A stretch of DNA of 64,000 nt, taken from Cladopsammia gracilis. Its lineage: Eukaryota; Cnidaria; Anthozoa; Scleractinia; Dendrophylliidae. The DNA lies in the NCBI GenBank assembly GCA_022457155.1, contig JAJGOT010000286.1, forward strand, positions 186,001 through 250,000. The letters are read 5' to 3'. Under the pieces are notes generated by a model. The model did no database searches and was not told where the DNA came from. It was given only the letters and a program-made list of their open reading frames with translations. Within the stretch, counting starts at the first letter, position 1. Every line of letters begins with the position of its first letter. This document shows, in pieces, positions 23,296 through 35,728 of the stretch. Made by a program: the position numbers and the translations under genes.

Positions 23296-24090
23296 CTAAA
23301 AAAACAGTGGCCACCAGGGCGCCGAAGGCCAAAACGGGACAATCATTGTTCCAACTTCGTGGCAATGAGTCATGTGATTGAGCACTGTGGGGATAAGAAT
23401 TACAGGAGGGACTAGCCAATTGTTCTCCCGCTGCCAGGTGCAGGTGAAGGCATGGACGCACTCGCATCCAGGGATAAGCCATCTGGAGCAAAAACGGGGA
23501 AGCTGTTTGGAGCGATAGCTAGCAAAGCGGTCCACCGTATGGGGGCCCCACAGTAAGTCCAGCTCCCGAAAATGTAAGGGATTTAACATCCAATCGTCCG
23601 TTTCCACCACTCTCGACCAATAGACAGCCTTTGAATTAAAATGACGCGGAATCCATTCGGGATAGAGTCTGATACCATGTTGGCGACAAATTGCATAGAT
23701 CCTGACAGCTTCCTTTTGCAACAGCTCCTTGTTGCTGCCCAAACACATGACGGAAACAGTACTCTGATTGTCAGATCTATGTTTGCACTCCTTATTAGAT
23801 AGATAGGACGCAAATGACTCCAAAACAAGCCTCACAGCCTTTAACTCTCGATAAGTTGAACTTTGCAAACGGCCCGTCTCGTTCCACGCACCACGGGCAG
23901 TGACATCACCAAGCTGCACTACGTAGCCACCCCAGCCATAGCTGCTAGCATCCGAATACGTGATAACGTCAATGCGAGGGGACATATGCCAAATAGGCTG
24001 GCCAACGACCTCCGAAAAGTTGCTAATCCAAAACTGGAGTTCATCCTGGGCTTCCGAAGAAAGAGTAATGACTTCACTTAAATAATTCAC
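23296..24090 (-). CDS. DIRS RNase H region, copy A
   Basis: This 264-codon frame carries an RNase H domain of the DIRS/retroelement type: TYSDASSYGWGGY (first Asp), STYRELKAV (Glu) and HRSDNQSTV (Asp) in order, then ETDDW. Upstream, the RT lies in a different frame and is separated by a small MITE. RNase H would degrade the RNA strand during replication. The frame is open throughout, but the element it belongs to is defective. Confidence 0.75.
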   Translation of the reverse strand: MNYLSEVITLSSEAQDELQFWISNFSEVVGQPIWHMSPRIDVITYSDASSYGWGGYVVQLGDVTARGAWNETGRLQSSTYRELKAVRLVLESFASYLSNKECKHRSDNQSTVSVMCLGSNKELLQKEAVRIYAICRQHGIRLYPEWIPRHFNSKAVYWSRVVETDDWMLNPLHFRELDLLWGPHTVDRFASYRSKQLPRFCSRWLIPGCECVHAFTCTWQRENNWLVPPVILIPTVLNHMTHCHEVGTMIVPFWPSAPWWPLFF

Positions 24091-24118
24091 ACTGTTCTGT
24101 GCCCTATAAAGATGAGGT

Positions 24119-24306
24119 ATGTCCAGAAATGCACGCTAATGACATTCATGCTCTTTATGATGGACATCATGAAGTGTCCCCTAGACCTAATTCTCACCTG
24201 AACACAAGCGATTCTGTCAAACATGAAGTCATATGGAAATTACAAAAAAAAATTGTGTGTAATATGAAGTGCCCAAGGTCCGAGTTACGTGCATTTCTGG
24301 ACATAA
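24119..24306. mobile_element. Small MITE inside the DIRS RT/RNase H linker
   Basis: Inverted ends ATGTCCAGAAATGCACG and CGTGCATTTCTGGACAT enclose about 188 bp. An almost identical insertion is at the same DIRS position in copy B (about 36440-36627). Being shared, it predates the duplication of the two copies. Confidence 0.6.
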
Positions 24307-24926
24307 GTGATAAAGATGCCTCGTAAACAACCGCGACACTGGCCCCAAGGCAAGCCCCATTGAAATAATAAGTCCAGTAACCCGGGCGACCATACGAGCA
24401 GAAATCCTCTGTTGTGAACTCAGAATATGGGACAAGAGGTCCAGTAAGGCATCCACTTTCTTCTGTGGTACAAGAAATAAACCTTGCTGTAAATCGATGA
24501 CATAACCCAAAAACTCTCCAACTTGACGAGGGGTAAAATCACTTTTTTCCTCATTAATGAGAAGACCACAGTCATTCAAGTCAGTCCCGTCGCACTGAAA
24601 GTGCCAGTTCACCGCAAGTGGAAACTGAGGAAGTAACGCCAAAGCCATCATCCAAATATAACAATGTGCGCTTGCCCCCACCTCTCCAATGTTTGACAAG
24701 AGGCCGAAGAACTTTCGTAAATATAAAAGGCGCGGTCGCTAAACCAAATGGAAGAGATGCAAATACAAAGTACTTCGGAACGTCCGAAAAGTCAAAGCAG
24801 AAACCTAGGTATTTCCTGTGTTTCCCACCAACATCGACGTGATGGTAATCATTCTTTAAATCGAAGGTGAAGAACCAATCACCCTTGCTAACAAGTTGAG
24901 ATAAGTCCCGGAGATCCTCGTACCTC
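24229..24926 (-). pseudogene. DIRS reverse transcriptase fragment, copy A
   Basis: The minus strand encodes the RT thumb/connection part (LLINEEKSDFTPRQVGEFLG) and, in another frame, the YLDDGF catalytic segment and residues upstream of it. The fragment stops at a junction with ATT repeats at about 24926, so the N-terminal RT half is missing. Confidence 0.75.
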
Positions 24927-25157
24927 GAATATTATCATAATTATTATTATTATTATTATTATTATCTTCATAAATGAACTGGATGATCTTTTTCCGAATT
25001 GTTTCCTAAGGGAGCGGGTCATAGCCCATGACCAAAAGGTCCCCTAGGGTTTTCTCTTTACTCTAAGGTTCCAACACCTTCCTCAAAATCCTCGCCGTTC
25101 CCAGTAGCATAGTCTTCTGAAGTAATGAAATACTGTTTATTATACTGTTAATTTTTA

Positions 25158-25201
<44 letters not shown>

Positions 25202-25455
25202 GCAGTAAAACTATCTGTATGCACAGTGTTATAAAGCAACACAGGGCGCAAAGCGTAACCTGGGCGTAAGAGCGAAACTTAAAAAAAAATAAATAAATAA
25301 GTTACTGAAACCTTATATCTACAAATCTAAAAACTATAATCTAAGCATATAAATGTCTCTAATATCTCTCATTCTACGTGTAAATAACTTACTAAATAAA
25401 TAGGAAAAAACTTATATATACAAATCTATTATTATTATTATTATTATTATTATTC
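24927..25455. repeat. ATT-rich low-complexity interval
   Basis: (ATT)n tracts at about 24940-24964, 25156-25200 and 25429-25453 lie between DIRS copy A and the resumed array. No gene is seen. Confidence 0.8.
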
Positions 25456-25785
25456 AAAAAAAAACATTTTGTGAAAACGTTATACCGTAATTTCTTCGTC
25501 AATTTTCACTCGTTATTAATTATTTTCCTCTTAGATGAAAGATCATTCTGAATACTTTATTTTGAGAGTTCCGTGTTACTATCTAATACTTTAGAAATTG
25601 CTTTATATAGTGGACTTTGTTAGTAAATAACCAAGGTATTGGCAACTGTCCCTCTAACCTTCGCGGGAAGGCAGGAAGCGCCCATACTTACGCCAATCCC
25701 TGTCGTACTCTCCATATTCACACTTGCTCCCCTTTTCAGAGGACATAAAATGCGTTAATTATATGTAATCTTTTGTTCTTTTCAG

Positions 25786-25806
25786 AGGATATGAGAAAAA
25801 TAGAAC
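25786..25806 (+). CDS. Microexon, 21 nt, peptide E-DMRKIE
   Basis: Acceptor TTTGTTCTTTTCAG, donor GTAACA, phase 1-1. The last base is C rather than G, so the next split codon would be Gln, His or Leu instead of Glu, Asp or Val. Confidence 0.55.
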
Positions 25807-26693
25807 GTAACAAATATTTCATATTTGACGTTTTGAAGTATCTGTATTCTGTAGTTATTTAGTAAGTTATTTCGGAATATAAGTCGTATTTTGCCAAACG
25901 TATTTCGACGATAATATGATATGGTCTACAAGAAAACCCTTTATTGAATTCTTCTCACTATAGTACTATTTGTTATATTCAGAACGGAACCTTCATAAAC
26001 ACACACCCTAACACCCCCTCCCCCCACCTCGCCCCCGTACACTTCTCCTCTCCCCTTCTGTATTGCTCCTTGTCTTCAGTTTTGAAAAAGTATTTTTGCA
26101 ACTGTTTATCTGACTTATTATAACAAGGTGAAGTTCAATAAGTTTTAATATAATAGATTTATTTATAAACGTGTGGTATAGAAGCGGACTGGAGCGTGTC
26201 CATATCTGGAGAGTCAAAGAAAAGGGTATTATTGATGTTGTGTAACATTACTGAGACTTTATGATATCTTAACCAAGCTGCGTTGTAGCTGTTTAAAGTG
26301 TCCCCTACAAGCCAAAAATCAACTTTAAGAAAACATCGCTTAGTCTAATTTCGCGAATCAAAAAAAAAATTATAGTAAAAAAGTTATACCGTAATTTCTT
26401 CGGCAATTTTCACTCGTTATCAATTATTTTCCTTTTTGATAAAAGATCATTCTGAATACTATATTTTGAGTGTTATGTGTTACTAACTATACGATACTTA
26501 TGAAATTTCCTTATAAGTGGTCTTTATTAGTAAGTTATTAAAGTATTGAAAACTGTCCCTCTAAGCTTCTCTGGAAGACAGGAAGCGCCCATACTTACGC
26601 CTATTCTTAGTCTCACTCTCCATATTCACACTTGGTCTCCTTTTCAGAGGACATTCAATGCGTAAATAAATTGTAATCTTTTGTTCTTTTCAG

Positions 26694-26714
26694 AGATAAA
26701 AAGACAACGCGAAG
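26694..26714 (+). CDS. Microexon, 21 nt, peptide E-IKRQRE
   Basis: Acceptor TTTGTTCTTTTCAG, donor GTAATA, phase 1-1. Confidence 0.6.
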
Positions 26715-27524
26715 GTAATATTTATTTCATATTTGACTTAACGAAGTATCTGAAAACTGTAGTTATTTAGTAAGTTATTTCGCAAGATGAGTCATATTTT
26801 GCCAAACCTATTGTGATGTTTTATAATATATGGTCTAGAAAAAGTTCCTTTATTAAATTCTCCTCACTATAGTACTATTTGTTATATTCAGAGCGGCACC
26901 TTAATTAGCATGCACCCTAACCCCCCCTCCCCCCTCCTCGCCCCGTACACTTCTCCTCTCCCTTTCTGTATTGCTCCTTGTCTTCAGTTTTGAAAAAGTA
27001 TTTTTGCAATTGTTTATCTGACTTACTATAACAAGGTAAAGTTCAATAAGTTTTGATATAATATATTTATTTATAAACGCGTGGTATAGAGGCGGACTGG
27101 AGCTTGTCCACATCTGGAGAGTCAAAGAAAAGGGTATTATTGATGATGTGTAACATTACTGAGACTTTATGATATGTTAACCAAGCTGCGTTGTAGCTGT
27201 TTAAAGTGTCCCCTACAAGCCAAAAATTAACTTTGAGAAAACATCGCTAAGTGCAATATCGCTATTCAAAAAAAAAAATTGTGAAAACGTTATACCGTAA
27301 TTTCGTCGTCAATTTTTACTCGTTGTTAATTATTTTCCTTTTCGATGAAAGATCATTCTGAATACTTTATTTTGAGAGTTATGTGTTACTATCTAATACT
27401 TTAGAAATTTCTTTATTTAGTGGACTTTATTAGTAAATAACCAAGGTATTGGCAACTGACCCTAACCTTCTAACCTTCGCGGGAAAGTAGGAAGCGCCCA
27501 AACTTACCCCTATCCCACTATCAC

Positions 27525-29106
27525 TATCCGTATCTTTGTGGGAGTGCGTCCAAATCGAAAGTCAAAGTAAAAGTTAGGTGGATGTTTTGCAGCATTTTAA
27601 AAGCTATGCTTATAACCTGAAAGCCGCATTTGGGTGAAAATAGATTTCATAACGGTCGGTGCTTTTCCTTAAATCTTCGCTGGAGGGCGGGAATCGCCCA
27701 TACTCATGCCTCTCCCCAGTCTCACTCTCCATATTCATACTTTATCCAATCGGCAGTCAAAGTGTAAGCCCCACAGCTTAGTCGGGCCATCGCAATTTTG
27801 GTATCAGTTTTTGCTTCTGTCCCGCCTATTGCATTCATTTTTACTGGCTCAGTTTCTCTCACCAACCTTCATTTTTTGCTACAATAGTTTCTAATTTTTA
27901 CCGGGGCTTTTTTTCCCGCCTGGTAGGTTACCTATTTAGTCCCTGTACGCTTAAAGACTTAGATGCGTACCCGAAAGGCCTTCTTTGTAACATTGTTTAC
28001 TGTACACGACGTTTTCAGTCTCTAACATTTTCACTCCCTTCCGCTATTTACTCCCCCCTCTCCTTTAAGATGTACTCTGGATCCATCACTGGAAAGGATT
28101 GGCGACTGTGTGCTTACCGCCAGTGAAACGTTTACAATGCCACACGGACATTCCTTCAATACTATGTTTTGTGCCCATTTATTTTCCTAACAAGATTTCT
28201 TGTTAAAATCACGTCCATTGGTGTATATTTAAGAAACGTTGTTTACAGTTAAAATAAGAAATTAATCTAGATCTGAGATATAGCTGAGCAAACTACAATG
28301 ATGTATATATCTGTAGATTAAAAAAATATTGGACCTCTCCAGTGAATTGTTAATTTTTTGCAATGTTTGTGATTTATTCGGGTCTCAGCGGCATAAACTA
28401 CTACGTACCGACCATGTAAAACTTTAATAAATCGAAAAAATATTAAATGATTGTTTCCGTTCAAGCGAATTGCATTTTTAATGCCTGCTAAGGTATAGGC
28501 TTTTGCCAAAACTATATTCCCATATCAGAGAAATTTAATTTTCAAACCAAAATCATTGGTCGTCTCTTATGGAGACGCCATCTTAAAACACAGTAAAATG
28601 GCATAGAATTTCTTAGTGACTAGTGTTTCGTGTCTTAAAAAGTTTAATTCAAAACAAATTGAACATTAACACGGCTACCTAAACAGAGCGGCGAATTTTA
28701 TCTTTCAAAAATTCACAGCTAAAGAACACAACAAGTGTTTAAAACATTGTTACTTGTAGTAGATATGTTTCCTTAATGTCCTCGGAAACTTGGAACAGCA
28801 AACAACAACAGCACATTGCGGTGGTTGGGTTCTGGCCCCCAAATCGTTCATTTATTAACAAACATAACAAACCCTAGTATAATACAGTACGTCTATACAC
28901 ATATACATATCCGCTTCATTAGGAGTTTCTAGGCATATTCAGAAGTAGAATGACAACAACCTTCCGAAAGTTTAAAGCTCGATTACGTTCAAGATATCGA
29001 CACAAAAGTGCCAGAACCACAATGGCTAAATATCCGTTACACATTACTTTTAAACAATCCGCTACTTATTCATTGCATTCATAATACGCTACAAGAGAAA
29101 TGGAAT
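27525..29106. repeat. Spacer module T, copy 2
   Basis: Nearly identical to copy 1 (19575-21268), with small deletions around 28690 and 29060. It leads directly into DIRS copy B, as copy 1 leads into DIRS copy A. Confidence 0.7.
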
Positions 29107-29223
29107 TCCTTAATGTCCTCGGAAACTTGGAACAGCAAACAACAACAGCACATTGCGGTGGTTGGGTTCTGGCCCCAAAATCGTCCACACAAGGCGAAAG
29201 CATAGTTCAAAAGAAAGCTAGAG

Positions 29224-30243
29224 TCAAACTTTGAGGGCCTTGGATACTGACAGAAGAGTCTCCCTGCGGTCCCTGATATATCGGTTCCTCGATGCGCTGG
29301 ATCTCCATCCTCCATGTGCAAAGATGAGACGGTCTGATATACCACGTTCCGAAACCGCAGAAGCGCCACCAGATCTTAAGCTGTGTAAGCCATAGTATTC
29401 GGGGTCCAACCCAATGGCTGCAAATGCGGGAAGAACTTGCGTCCTAGCTTTGTGGTAGGACAGCTTTCTATCCCTGCAAAATTGGCGGGAACCTGAGCCT
29501 TGAATAACACGAAACAGTGGACCAGCGTACAATGCAGAACGCTCCAACAGACGCTCGGTCAAGCCAACTGGACAAGTGCGAAGGCCAGAGCGGGCAATAA
29601 AAATATTCTGACCCTGGTGGAACTGGTCGTTCTTACGTTTCTCTACAAAAATTGACAGGTGAGTAGGGAAGATGGTCAGATTATCGACGCAAATCTCACT
29701 AAGATCGCTCCATCTCAGGAACCCACAAAAGCCAACGACAATTAACGTAACAGTTTGAAGGTCGGACAGTAGGCAACCCGGTTGAGCAAACTTGTCCACA
29801 ATATCCCTAACGTTAACAGGGGTAAGCGGTCTTTTCTTAGCCACAGGACGTGCCAACAGACGCTTAACCGAATTGACGACTTGAACAACCAAAGGGTGAG
29901 ACGCCGGATCCATCAATATGGCTTTCTTGTGGGCCCATGACACTCCATAAAGAGCTGCAACTACAGGACTGGGCGTGCGTGATTTTCCCAGAATGTCGGA
30001 CAGATACAAGGCGACATGAAAGCCATTTGCTGGGAGGGTCGTGCAACCGAAGCGCGCAGCCCACGCACACCAACGCTTAAACTCTCGACGATATTTGATC
30101 ACCGTTGAAGTGGCGCGGTCGTGAAGAACGATGTGCGGCAAGGCCCCAGCCAGTCGATTGAGGTAAGGATCCGTGAGGCTGTACAGATTCCTCCAAGGCG
30201 CCGACATGAACACATGTGAACCTAAGGAACAACAAAGTACCAT
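29224..30243 (-). CDS. DIRS tyrosine recombinase, copy B, intact frame
   Basis: A complete 339-codon frame. The N-terminal half resembles a core-binding domain. The catalytic half shows the first Arg in FLRWSDL (about residue 176), HSLRSGGAS (H-x-x-R, about residue 300), HGGW and the nucleophile Tyr in NRYIRD near the C-terminus. Tyrosine recombinases of DIRS elements join the circular cDNA intermediate to the target without making target duplications. The frame is intact although the RT of this element is broken, so it could still be translated if expressed, which is not shown. Confidence 0.85.
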   Translation of the reverse strand: MVLCCSLGSHVFMSAPWRNLYSLTDPYLNRLAGALPHIVLHDRATSTVIKYRREFKRWCAWAARFGCTTLPANGFHVALYLSDILGKSRTPSPVVAALYGVSWAHKKAILMDPASHPLVVQVVNSVKRLLARPVAKKRPLTPVNVRDIVDKFAQPGCLLSDLQTVTLIVVGFCGFLRWSDLSEICVDNLTIFPTHLSIFVEKRKNDQFHQGQNIFIARSGLRTCPVGLTERLLERSALYAGPLFRVIQGSGSRQFCRDRKLSYHKARTQVLPAFAAIGLDPEYYGLHSLRSGGASAVSERGISDRLIFAHGGWRSSASRNRYIRDRRETLLSVSKALKV

Positions 30244-30947
30244 AAGTCAGGGGTTGGAGCATCACCAGCTATACTTGAAATAGACGGGGCAACAAAATCA
30301 AATCAGCTACGAAATCGCACGTAATTCCATGATAACTGATACATTCGCTGTGACTACGAAAAGCGAGGCTCCCTAGCAACGTAAATGAGAATAACAACCA
30401 TACAGGGCAAAGCCAAAATGGCCTCCACTATCGAGTGGGGAACCTCGATCCTCGATGTATGACCAGGGCGTCCCTGAAACCATCAATAGCAAGCAATAGC
30501 CGCCATAGGCCTCCACTGTCGAGTGGGGAGCTCGAGTCGCAAAGGATAACTGATCCAACAACAACCACTTGCCCCCCGATGGAAGGGGACAACAACTTTC
30601 CTGATAAACAACTACTGAATAATAGCAACACCTGCCTCCACTGTCGAGAGGGTGAAATCTCTAGTACTAACACAGCAAACATAGATAGTAGTAGTCACGC
30701 CCCTATCAAGTGAGGCAAACTCAGAATTGTTTCTCTGATTGGTCCCGATGATCCGGTAAATGAGGAAACGTCAACTCAACAGCCAGCCAAACGCATACTA
30801 GCCACCGACAAGAATCGTGACATAGGGTCCATCACGGGCCACACGTACTACGCCGCAATGCACAGGGCGAACGATAAGTAAACCAGAGCTAACTTGAGTC
30901 CAGTCAGAACTGCGTGGACGCTTAAGAACCATGGCTTTCATAGGCTT

Positions 30948-31336
30948 CTAAGACCTGGAGCGCCACAAACACGAGATCCACACGCTAACAGCAGACAATT
31001 CGTAATGCCAAAATCCTGCAGTTCGGGGTTCCATGGCCAAACAAGTCGGTCTCGGCTGAACCTGGAAGGAACGTCTCCGGATGCAATGGAATATCCTTGA
31101 CGTCCTTAATAAAACTGTTAGCAGCACCACCGTCGCTGAAAAAACAGTGGCCACCAGGGCGCCGAAGGCCAAAACGGGACAATCATTGTTCCAACTTCGT
31201 GGCAATGAGTCATGTGATTGAGCACTCTGGGGATAAGAATTACAGGAGGGACTAGCCAATTGTTCTCCCCCTCCCAGGTGCAGGTGAAGGCATCGACGCA
31301 CGATAGCTAGCAAAGCGGTCCACCATATGGGGGCCC
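30948..31336 (-). pseudogene. DIRS RNase H C-terminal flank, copy B
   Basis: This is the part of the RNase H/linker region downstream (in element orientation) of the gypsy insertion. It matches copy A around 23108-23550 but has a small deletion near 31300 and is separated from its N-terminal part at 35876. Confidence 0.7.
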
Positions 31337-31341
31337 CACAG

Positions 31342-31483
31342 TGTGGTGTCGTACCGTTCAAGTAAAGACAACCGTAAGTCAAACGCAACTTTGATTTATT
31401 GACTCCATGCTCGCACCGACTACAAGAGTACTAGTTCTTCTCGACCGCATGCTCATATGATTGACAGATGTCACAACACTACA
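31342..31483 (-). repeat. Gypsy 3' LTR
   Basis: 142 bp, TGTGGTGTCG...ACACTACA on the plus strand, one mismatch to the partner LTR. Confidence 0.95.
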
Positions 31484-31497
31484 TCTCTCCCCTCCTT
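31484..31497 (-). promoter_or_regulatory. Polypurine tract
   Basis: On the minus strand AAGGAGGGGAGAGA lies immediately before the 3' LTR, the expected plus-strand primer. Confidence 0.8.
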
Positions 31498-31617
31498 GAT
31501 AATAAAGTTACAATCATGTATATCCGTTAACTGAACCGAATAGCGTTAACAATAACATCAACAAAACTACAAGCATGCCTTCTAATTACGAGTCTCTTAA
31601 AGTGTTCAGTGTCTATG

Positions 31618-34602
31618 CTAGTAGATTATTTGAACGAAATCTGCGAGCCTCGCTGGGGGTCTCCTTTGTCTCTGTGACCTCCGCAGGCCGCCGTCATTTC
31701 CGCTTGGAAGGCTTGAATCTTTGTCCTGTGTCGTGACTTTGGCTTGATGTGCAGAGAAGTACTCTGGTTCTTCCTGTTCTCTGCGTTCTCCTTTGGCCTT
31801 CAGCAGGTTTCTCGGGATGACTTTGAACATGGACGAGTTCCGCGTTATGGATTTGAAACCGTCGCTAGCTGTAACCATAGATCCTTTCTTCTCCTTTACA
31901 ACAAGGGGTTCTGGATTAAAAGGGGTGCTTAGTTTGTTTTTCTATGGTTGTCTCACAAGAACTGTATCTCCTGGTTTTATATCGCTTGGTTTCACGCCCA
32001 GTTTCAAGTCTGCGTACGCCTTGATCTTTGACTTCTGTTCTGCATCTCTCTCTGCCATAGTCTTCCAAGTCTCCTGCAGGGTAAGCTGACTAGCTGGTGC
32101 TGGTGATATTTCTGGCAGGGTGGTCTTGAGTTTCCTTCCATTCAAAGCTTCACTTGGGGACACGTTCGTTGTTGTGTGAGGTGTCGCACGATACTGTCTG
32201 AGGAATTTGTACAGTTCCTGTTTCCAATTCTTGCCCTCCACGACAGCAGTTAGCACACACTTCTCAAGATTTGGCATAAAATGTTCTGCCTCGCCATTGG
32301 CTCTCGGCCAAAGAGGTTGAACTTTTCTGTGACGGAATCGTAAGTACTTCGCAAAGTTGCTAAACTCGACTCCGTTGAAGGGGGGACCATTGTCGGTCTT
32401 CAGCTCGGCAGGGATTCCTTGCCTTGCAAATATGGCGTCAAGCTTCGGGATGACAGATTTAGCTGATGAGGACTTGACAATCTCTACCTCTGGGAAGCGG
32501 CTGTATTCATCAATGACAACTAGAAGATAGTCACCAGAAGGGAATGGTCCAAGGAAATCCATCGCCAGCATTTTCCACGGTCCACTAGGGAGCGGCGTCA
32601 TCTGCAAAGGTTCAATTCGCGACGACTTGCTTGGAGTAACTGCTTGACATGCTAGGCAGTTATCGACTTTGTCCTTGACCATCTTGTCTATCCCAGGGAA
32701 CCATACTTTCTCACGGATTAGGCGTTTTGTCTTTACGATTCCTTGATGTCCCACGTGCGCCAGCTCTACGGCTCTGTCTCTCAGCTTGCTTGGGACAACG
32801 ATTTTGTTGCCTCTCAGTACTACTCCACTGTAAACCAGTAGCTCGTCCTTGAATCTTTTGTAGTCTAGTATCTCAAGATCAGTCCAACGGTCTGTCTCGA
32901 TCGCCTTGATAAGCGACTGGAGTGTGGAATCTTTCTCTGTCTCAACCTTAATCTCTTGAAGTGTCATGGCCTTTGGTACAGCATTGGTGCAAACATAGTT
33001 TACATACTCATCGGCAACGTTTCTCTCTGCGGTTGCTTGGAGGTTGGGGTGTCTGCTCATGAAGTCAGCCGGGTTCTCGGCATCCTTTCCGGGCCGATAC
33101 ACAAGATGACAGTTGTACGGCATCAGCCTTAGCTTCCATCGGTCTATGCGAGCTGAAGTGGGCTTGTGACTGTTAAAGATGCCTAGGAGTGGCTTGTGAT
33201 CCGTCACAATTGTGAACTGAGATCCATACAAGTAAAGATGAAAATGTTCCAGAGCCCACACGATCGCTAGCATTTCCCTCTCAGTTTGTGAGTATCTGGA
33301 CTCCACGTCGCTGAGCGCTCGACTCGCGTAGCTGATAACCTTGTTGTCCTGTGCTAGTAATCCTCCAAGACCGACAGGACTTGCGTCTACTATCACCTCG
33401 GTCTCCTGAGCAGGGTTGAAGTATGACATGACATGACTCTTAGTCAGACTGTCCTTGAGTTTGTCAAACGCTTGTTGCTGTTCGTCTGACCACTGCCAAG
33501 GCGTCTCCTTCTTGGTAAGAGCTCGTAACGGTGCCGTTATTGTAGCATACTCTGGGATGTAGCGGGAAACGTACTGAGCCATTCCTAGCAACGACTTGAC
33601 TTCGCTCACATTCTCTGGCTCGCTCATGTTCGTGATCGCCTCTATTTTCCCAGGATCGGCTCTAACTCCTTCGCTGCTGAAAATGTGACCATAGAACTTA
33701 ACCTCACTCTTTGAGAAACTACACTTCTCCTTGTTCAGACGTACGCCATGTTGTTGGAGTCTGGTCAGGACACCATGGAGGTTCTGATCGTGCTCTGCCG
33801 GTGTCGCTCCGAACACGATTATGTCGTCAGAAATGTTTTTGCATCCGGGTAGGCCTGTGAGTATCTCTTCGATTGCATTCTGGAAGATCTCTGATGCAGC
33901 GTTTATTCCGAACATCAGACGTTTGTACCTCCTCAGCCCTACATGAGTGCTTAATGTTGTGATGTGGCGACTCCCTGGGTCTAACTCAAGTTGGTGGTAT
34001 CCAGAGGAGAGGTCTAGCTTGCTGAAGACGGTTGCACCGTTCAGGTCGGCGACCAGATCATCTATGGTCGGCATTAGGTGCTTCTCACGCTTTACCGCCT
34101 TGTTGGCTTCTCGCATGTCTACGCATATTCTGACTTCTCCAGAACTCTTTGGAACCACTACGATGGGGCTCACCCATGGAGTTGGGCCTGTCACCTTTTC
34201 GATGATGTCTAAGCTTTCTAGTCTCTCCAACTCCTTTTCCACGTCTTTCCGTACATGAAAAGGGATTCGGCGGTGTGGTTGCTGTTTGGGCTGCACATCA
34301 GGGTCTATGTGGAGCTTGACTACCTTTCCTTCCACTTTGCTGATGCCGCCAAACAGATCTTCAAACTCTCCGCTCGCGAGGTACTGGGGACTAGTCTTGT
34401 CGATTCCGACTTGGTTGACGATTTTCAAGAGTCCTAGCTTTTCAGCAGTGTCGTATCCTAGGAGATTTTCTGAGCTGCCTTTAACAACGTGCAGGTTTGC
34501 TGATGTGCTGTTGGATTTTGCAGTTATCTTGGCATGAATAGTTCCTAGCAGAGGTAGGGGTGTGGGTGATCCATCGTTTGGCTTGTTCTAGGGTTTTTGC
34601 TT
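31618..34602 (-). pseudogene. Gypsy pol: RT, RNase H, integrase
   Basis: One long frame (open upstream to about 34602) encodes an RT with VDMREANKAV, FSKLDLSSGYHQLEL and the catalytic NISDDIIV, followed by RNase H (IVDASPVGLGG, SQTEREMLA, VTDHKPL) and an integrase with an HHCC finger (HVGHQGIVKTKR, CLAC) and a DDE core (MDFLGPFPSG, TDNGPPFNG, GEAEHF). Ser in place of Tyr at the RT active site is seen in related elements, so it is not itself a defect. A TAG (31942-31944) cuts the integrase C-terminal tail, which continues in the same frame to 31618. Confidence 0.9.
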
Positions 34603-35583
34603 TGCCTTTGTAAATTCTTTGGTAGGTGACTTCGTCGATGAGATTGACTGAAGCTCCGGAATCCAACATCAGTTCTACGTGTTGTCCGTCGATCTCCAAT
34701 CTGCACATGGGCTGTTTCTTCTCTCCTACTGCGTACACGTAATCTTCCTCGTCTGTGTCTTCGTCCGTCACGCGTTTCACTGAACCGGGTGGAATTGTCC
34801 TACAAACGCTAGCAAAATGATTAAGTTTGCCACAGGAGTTGCACTTCTTGTTTTTAGCAGGACAGGATTCCTTGTGGGGGTAGGCGCCTTCGCACTGTCT
34901 GCATTTTGATGACTCATTGGACTTGCGTGACTCCTTGTGTGACGGGTTGCGTGATTCGCTGTGTTGCTCTCGTCGGCGATTTTTGGTACAACCTTTCTTT
35001 GAACGAGTTTCATTCTTTTTCTGGTGCTTTATGGCGTTCACCGTCGTTTTGTCACTCTCCAATTCTTTAGCCTGCGTTTCACTGAGCTCGAGGGCTCTTC
35101 CAGCTTTCAAGAGAGCAGTTAAATCAAGGTCTTCACGTAGTGCTTTCCGCCTCAGTGCGCTCGACTTGCAGCTTAGAATAATTGCTCCTTGATTTCTTTA
35201 TCGGTGTTTGTAAATTCGCAGGTCTTCGCAAGAGTTCTGAGTCTTGTATGGTAACTGTCCAAACTCTCGCCTTCATTTTGCTGAGCTTTCCTGAAATTGT
35301 AGAGCTCGTAAGTTGTGTTGACTTGGGGATTGAAGTGGGCGGTAAGTTTTTCGACGGCCGTTTTGTAATCTTTGTCTTCGCCGGTGTCTTCAAGCGTATC
35401 GAAAATCTCGTCGACTTCGGGACCGCTGTAATGTAGCAGAAGAGCACGTTTTCGTGTTTCGTCTTTGATTCCCATTCCTACAATTAAATTCTCGAATCTG
35501 GCCAGCCATTTTTTCCACCTGGGGCCTACATTGCCGTCTAGATGCACTTGGAAAGCCGGGAAAGTCGGGAGCGAGACTGCCAT
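34481..35583 (-). pseudogene. Gypsy gag and protease, frameshifted
   Basis: The ATG at 35583 opens a 136-residue gag segment that stops after KEIKEQLF. A one-base shift near 35183 moves the homologous sequence into another frame, where zinc-knuckle text (CNSCGKLNHFASVC, preceded by a second Cys-rich knuckle) and an aspartic protease motif (LMLDSGASVNLID) follow. A second shift near 34590 separates the protease from the RT frame. One of these could be programmed in relatives, but two together with a stop argue for decay or sequencing error. Confidence 0.8.
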
Positions 35584-35708
35584 GTTGTCGAATATTTGTC
35601 AAGTTTATCTTGTCCGCGCTTTGGGACTTGAGTTACTTTGTCCGCACTTTGGGACTTAAATTGATTTGTCCGTGCTTTGGGACTTGAATTTTCTTCCTGG
35701 ACACGCTT

Positions 35709-35726
35709 CGTGGGTCCTCGTCGCCA
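35709..35726 (-). other. Primer-binding-like site
   Basis: Two bases inside the 5' LTR, the minus strand reads TGGCGACGAGGACCCA. Position and TGG start fit a tRNA primer site; the tRNA is not assigned. Confidence 0.6.
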
Positions 35727-35728
35727 GA

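Larger units (their letters stand above)
21269..24926 (-). mobile_element. DIRS-type retroelement, copy A (5'-truncated)
   Basis: On the minus strand the order is reverse transcriptase, RNase H, then tyrosine recombinase, as in DIRS1-like elements that integrate without a DDE integrase. The RT end is cut at about 24926, where ATT repeats begin. Copy A and copy B share an RT frameshift and a MITE in the RT/RNase H linker, so they derive from one defective ancestor. The whole element lies in intron sequence, antisense to the host gene. Confidence 0.85.

Noticed and set aside
33800..33860. Ser in place of Tyr in the gypsy RT active site as an inactivating mutation
   Set aside because: The NISDDII form is known to me as a normal variant in related gypsy elements; the frameshifts and stop are better evidence of inactivity.
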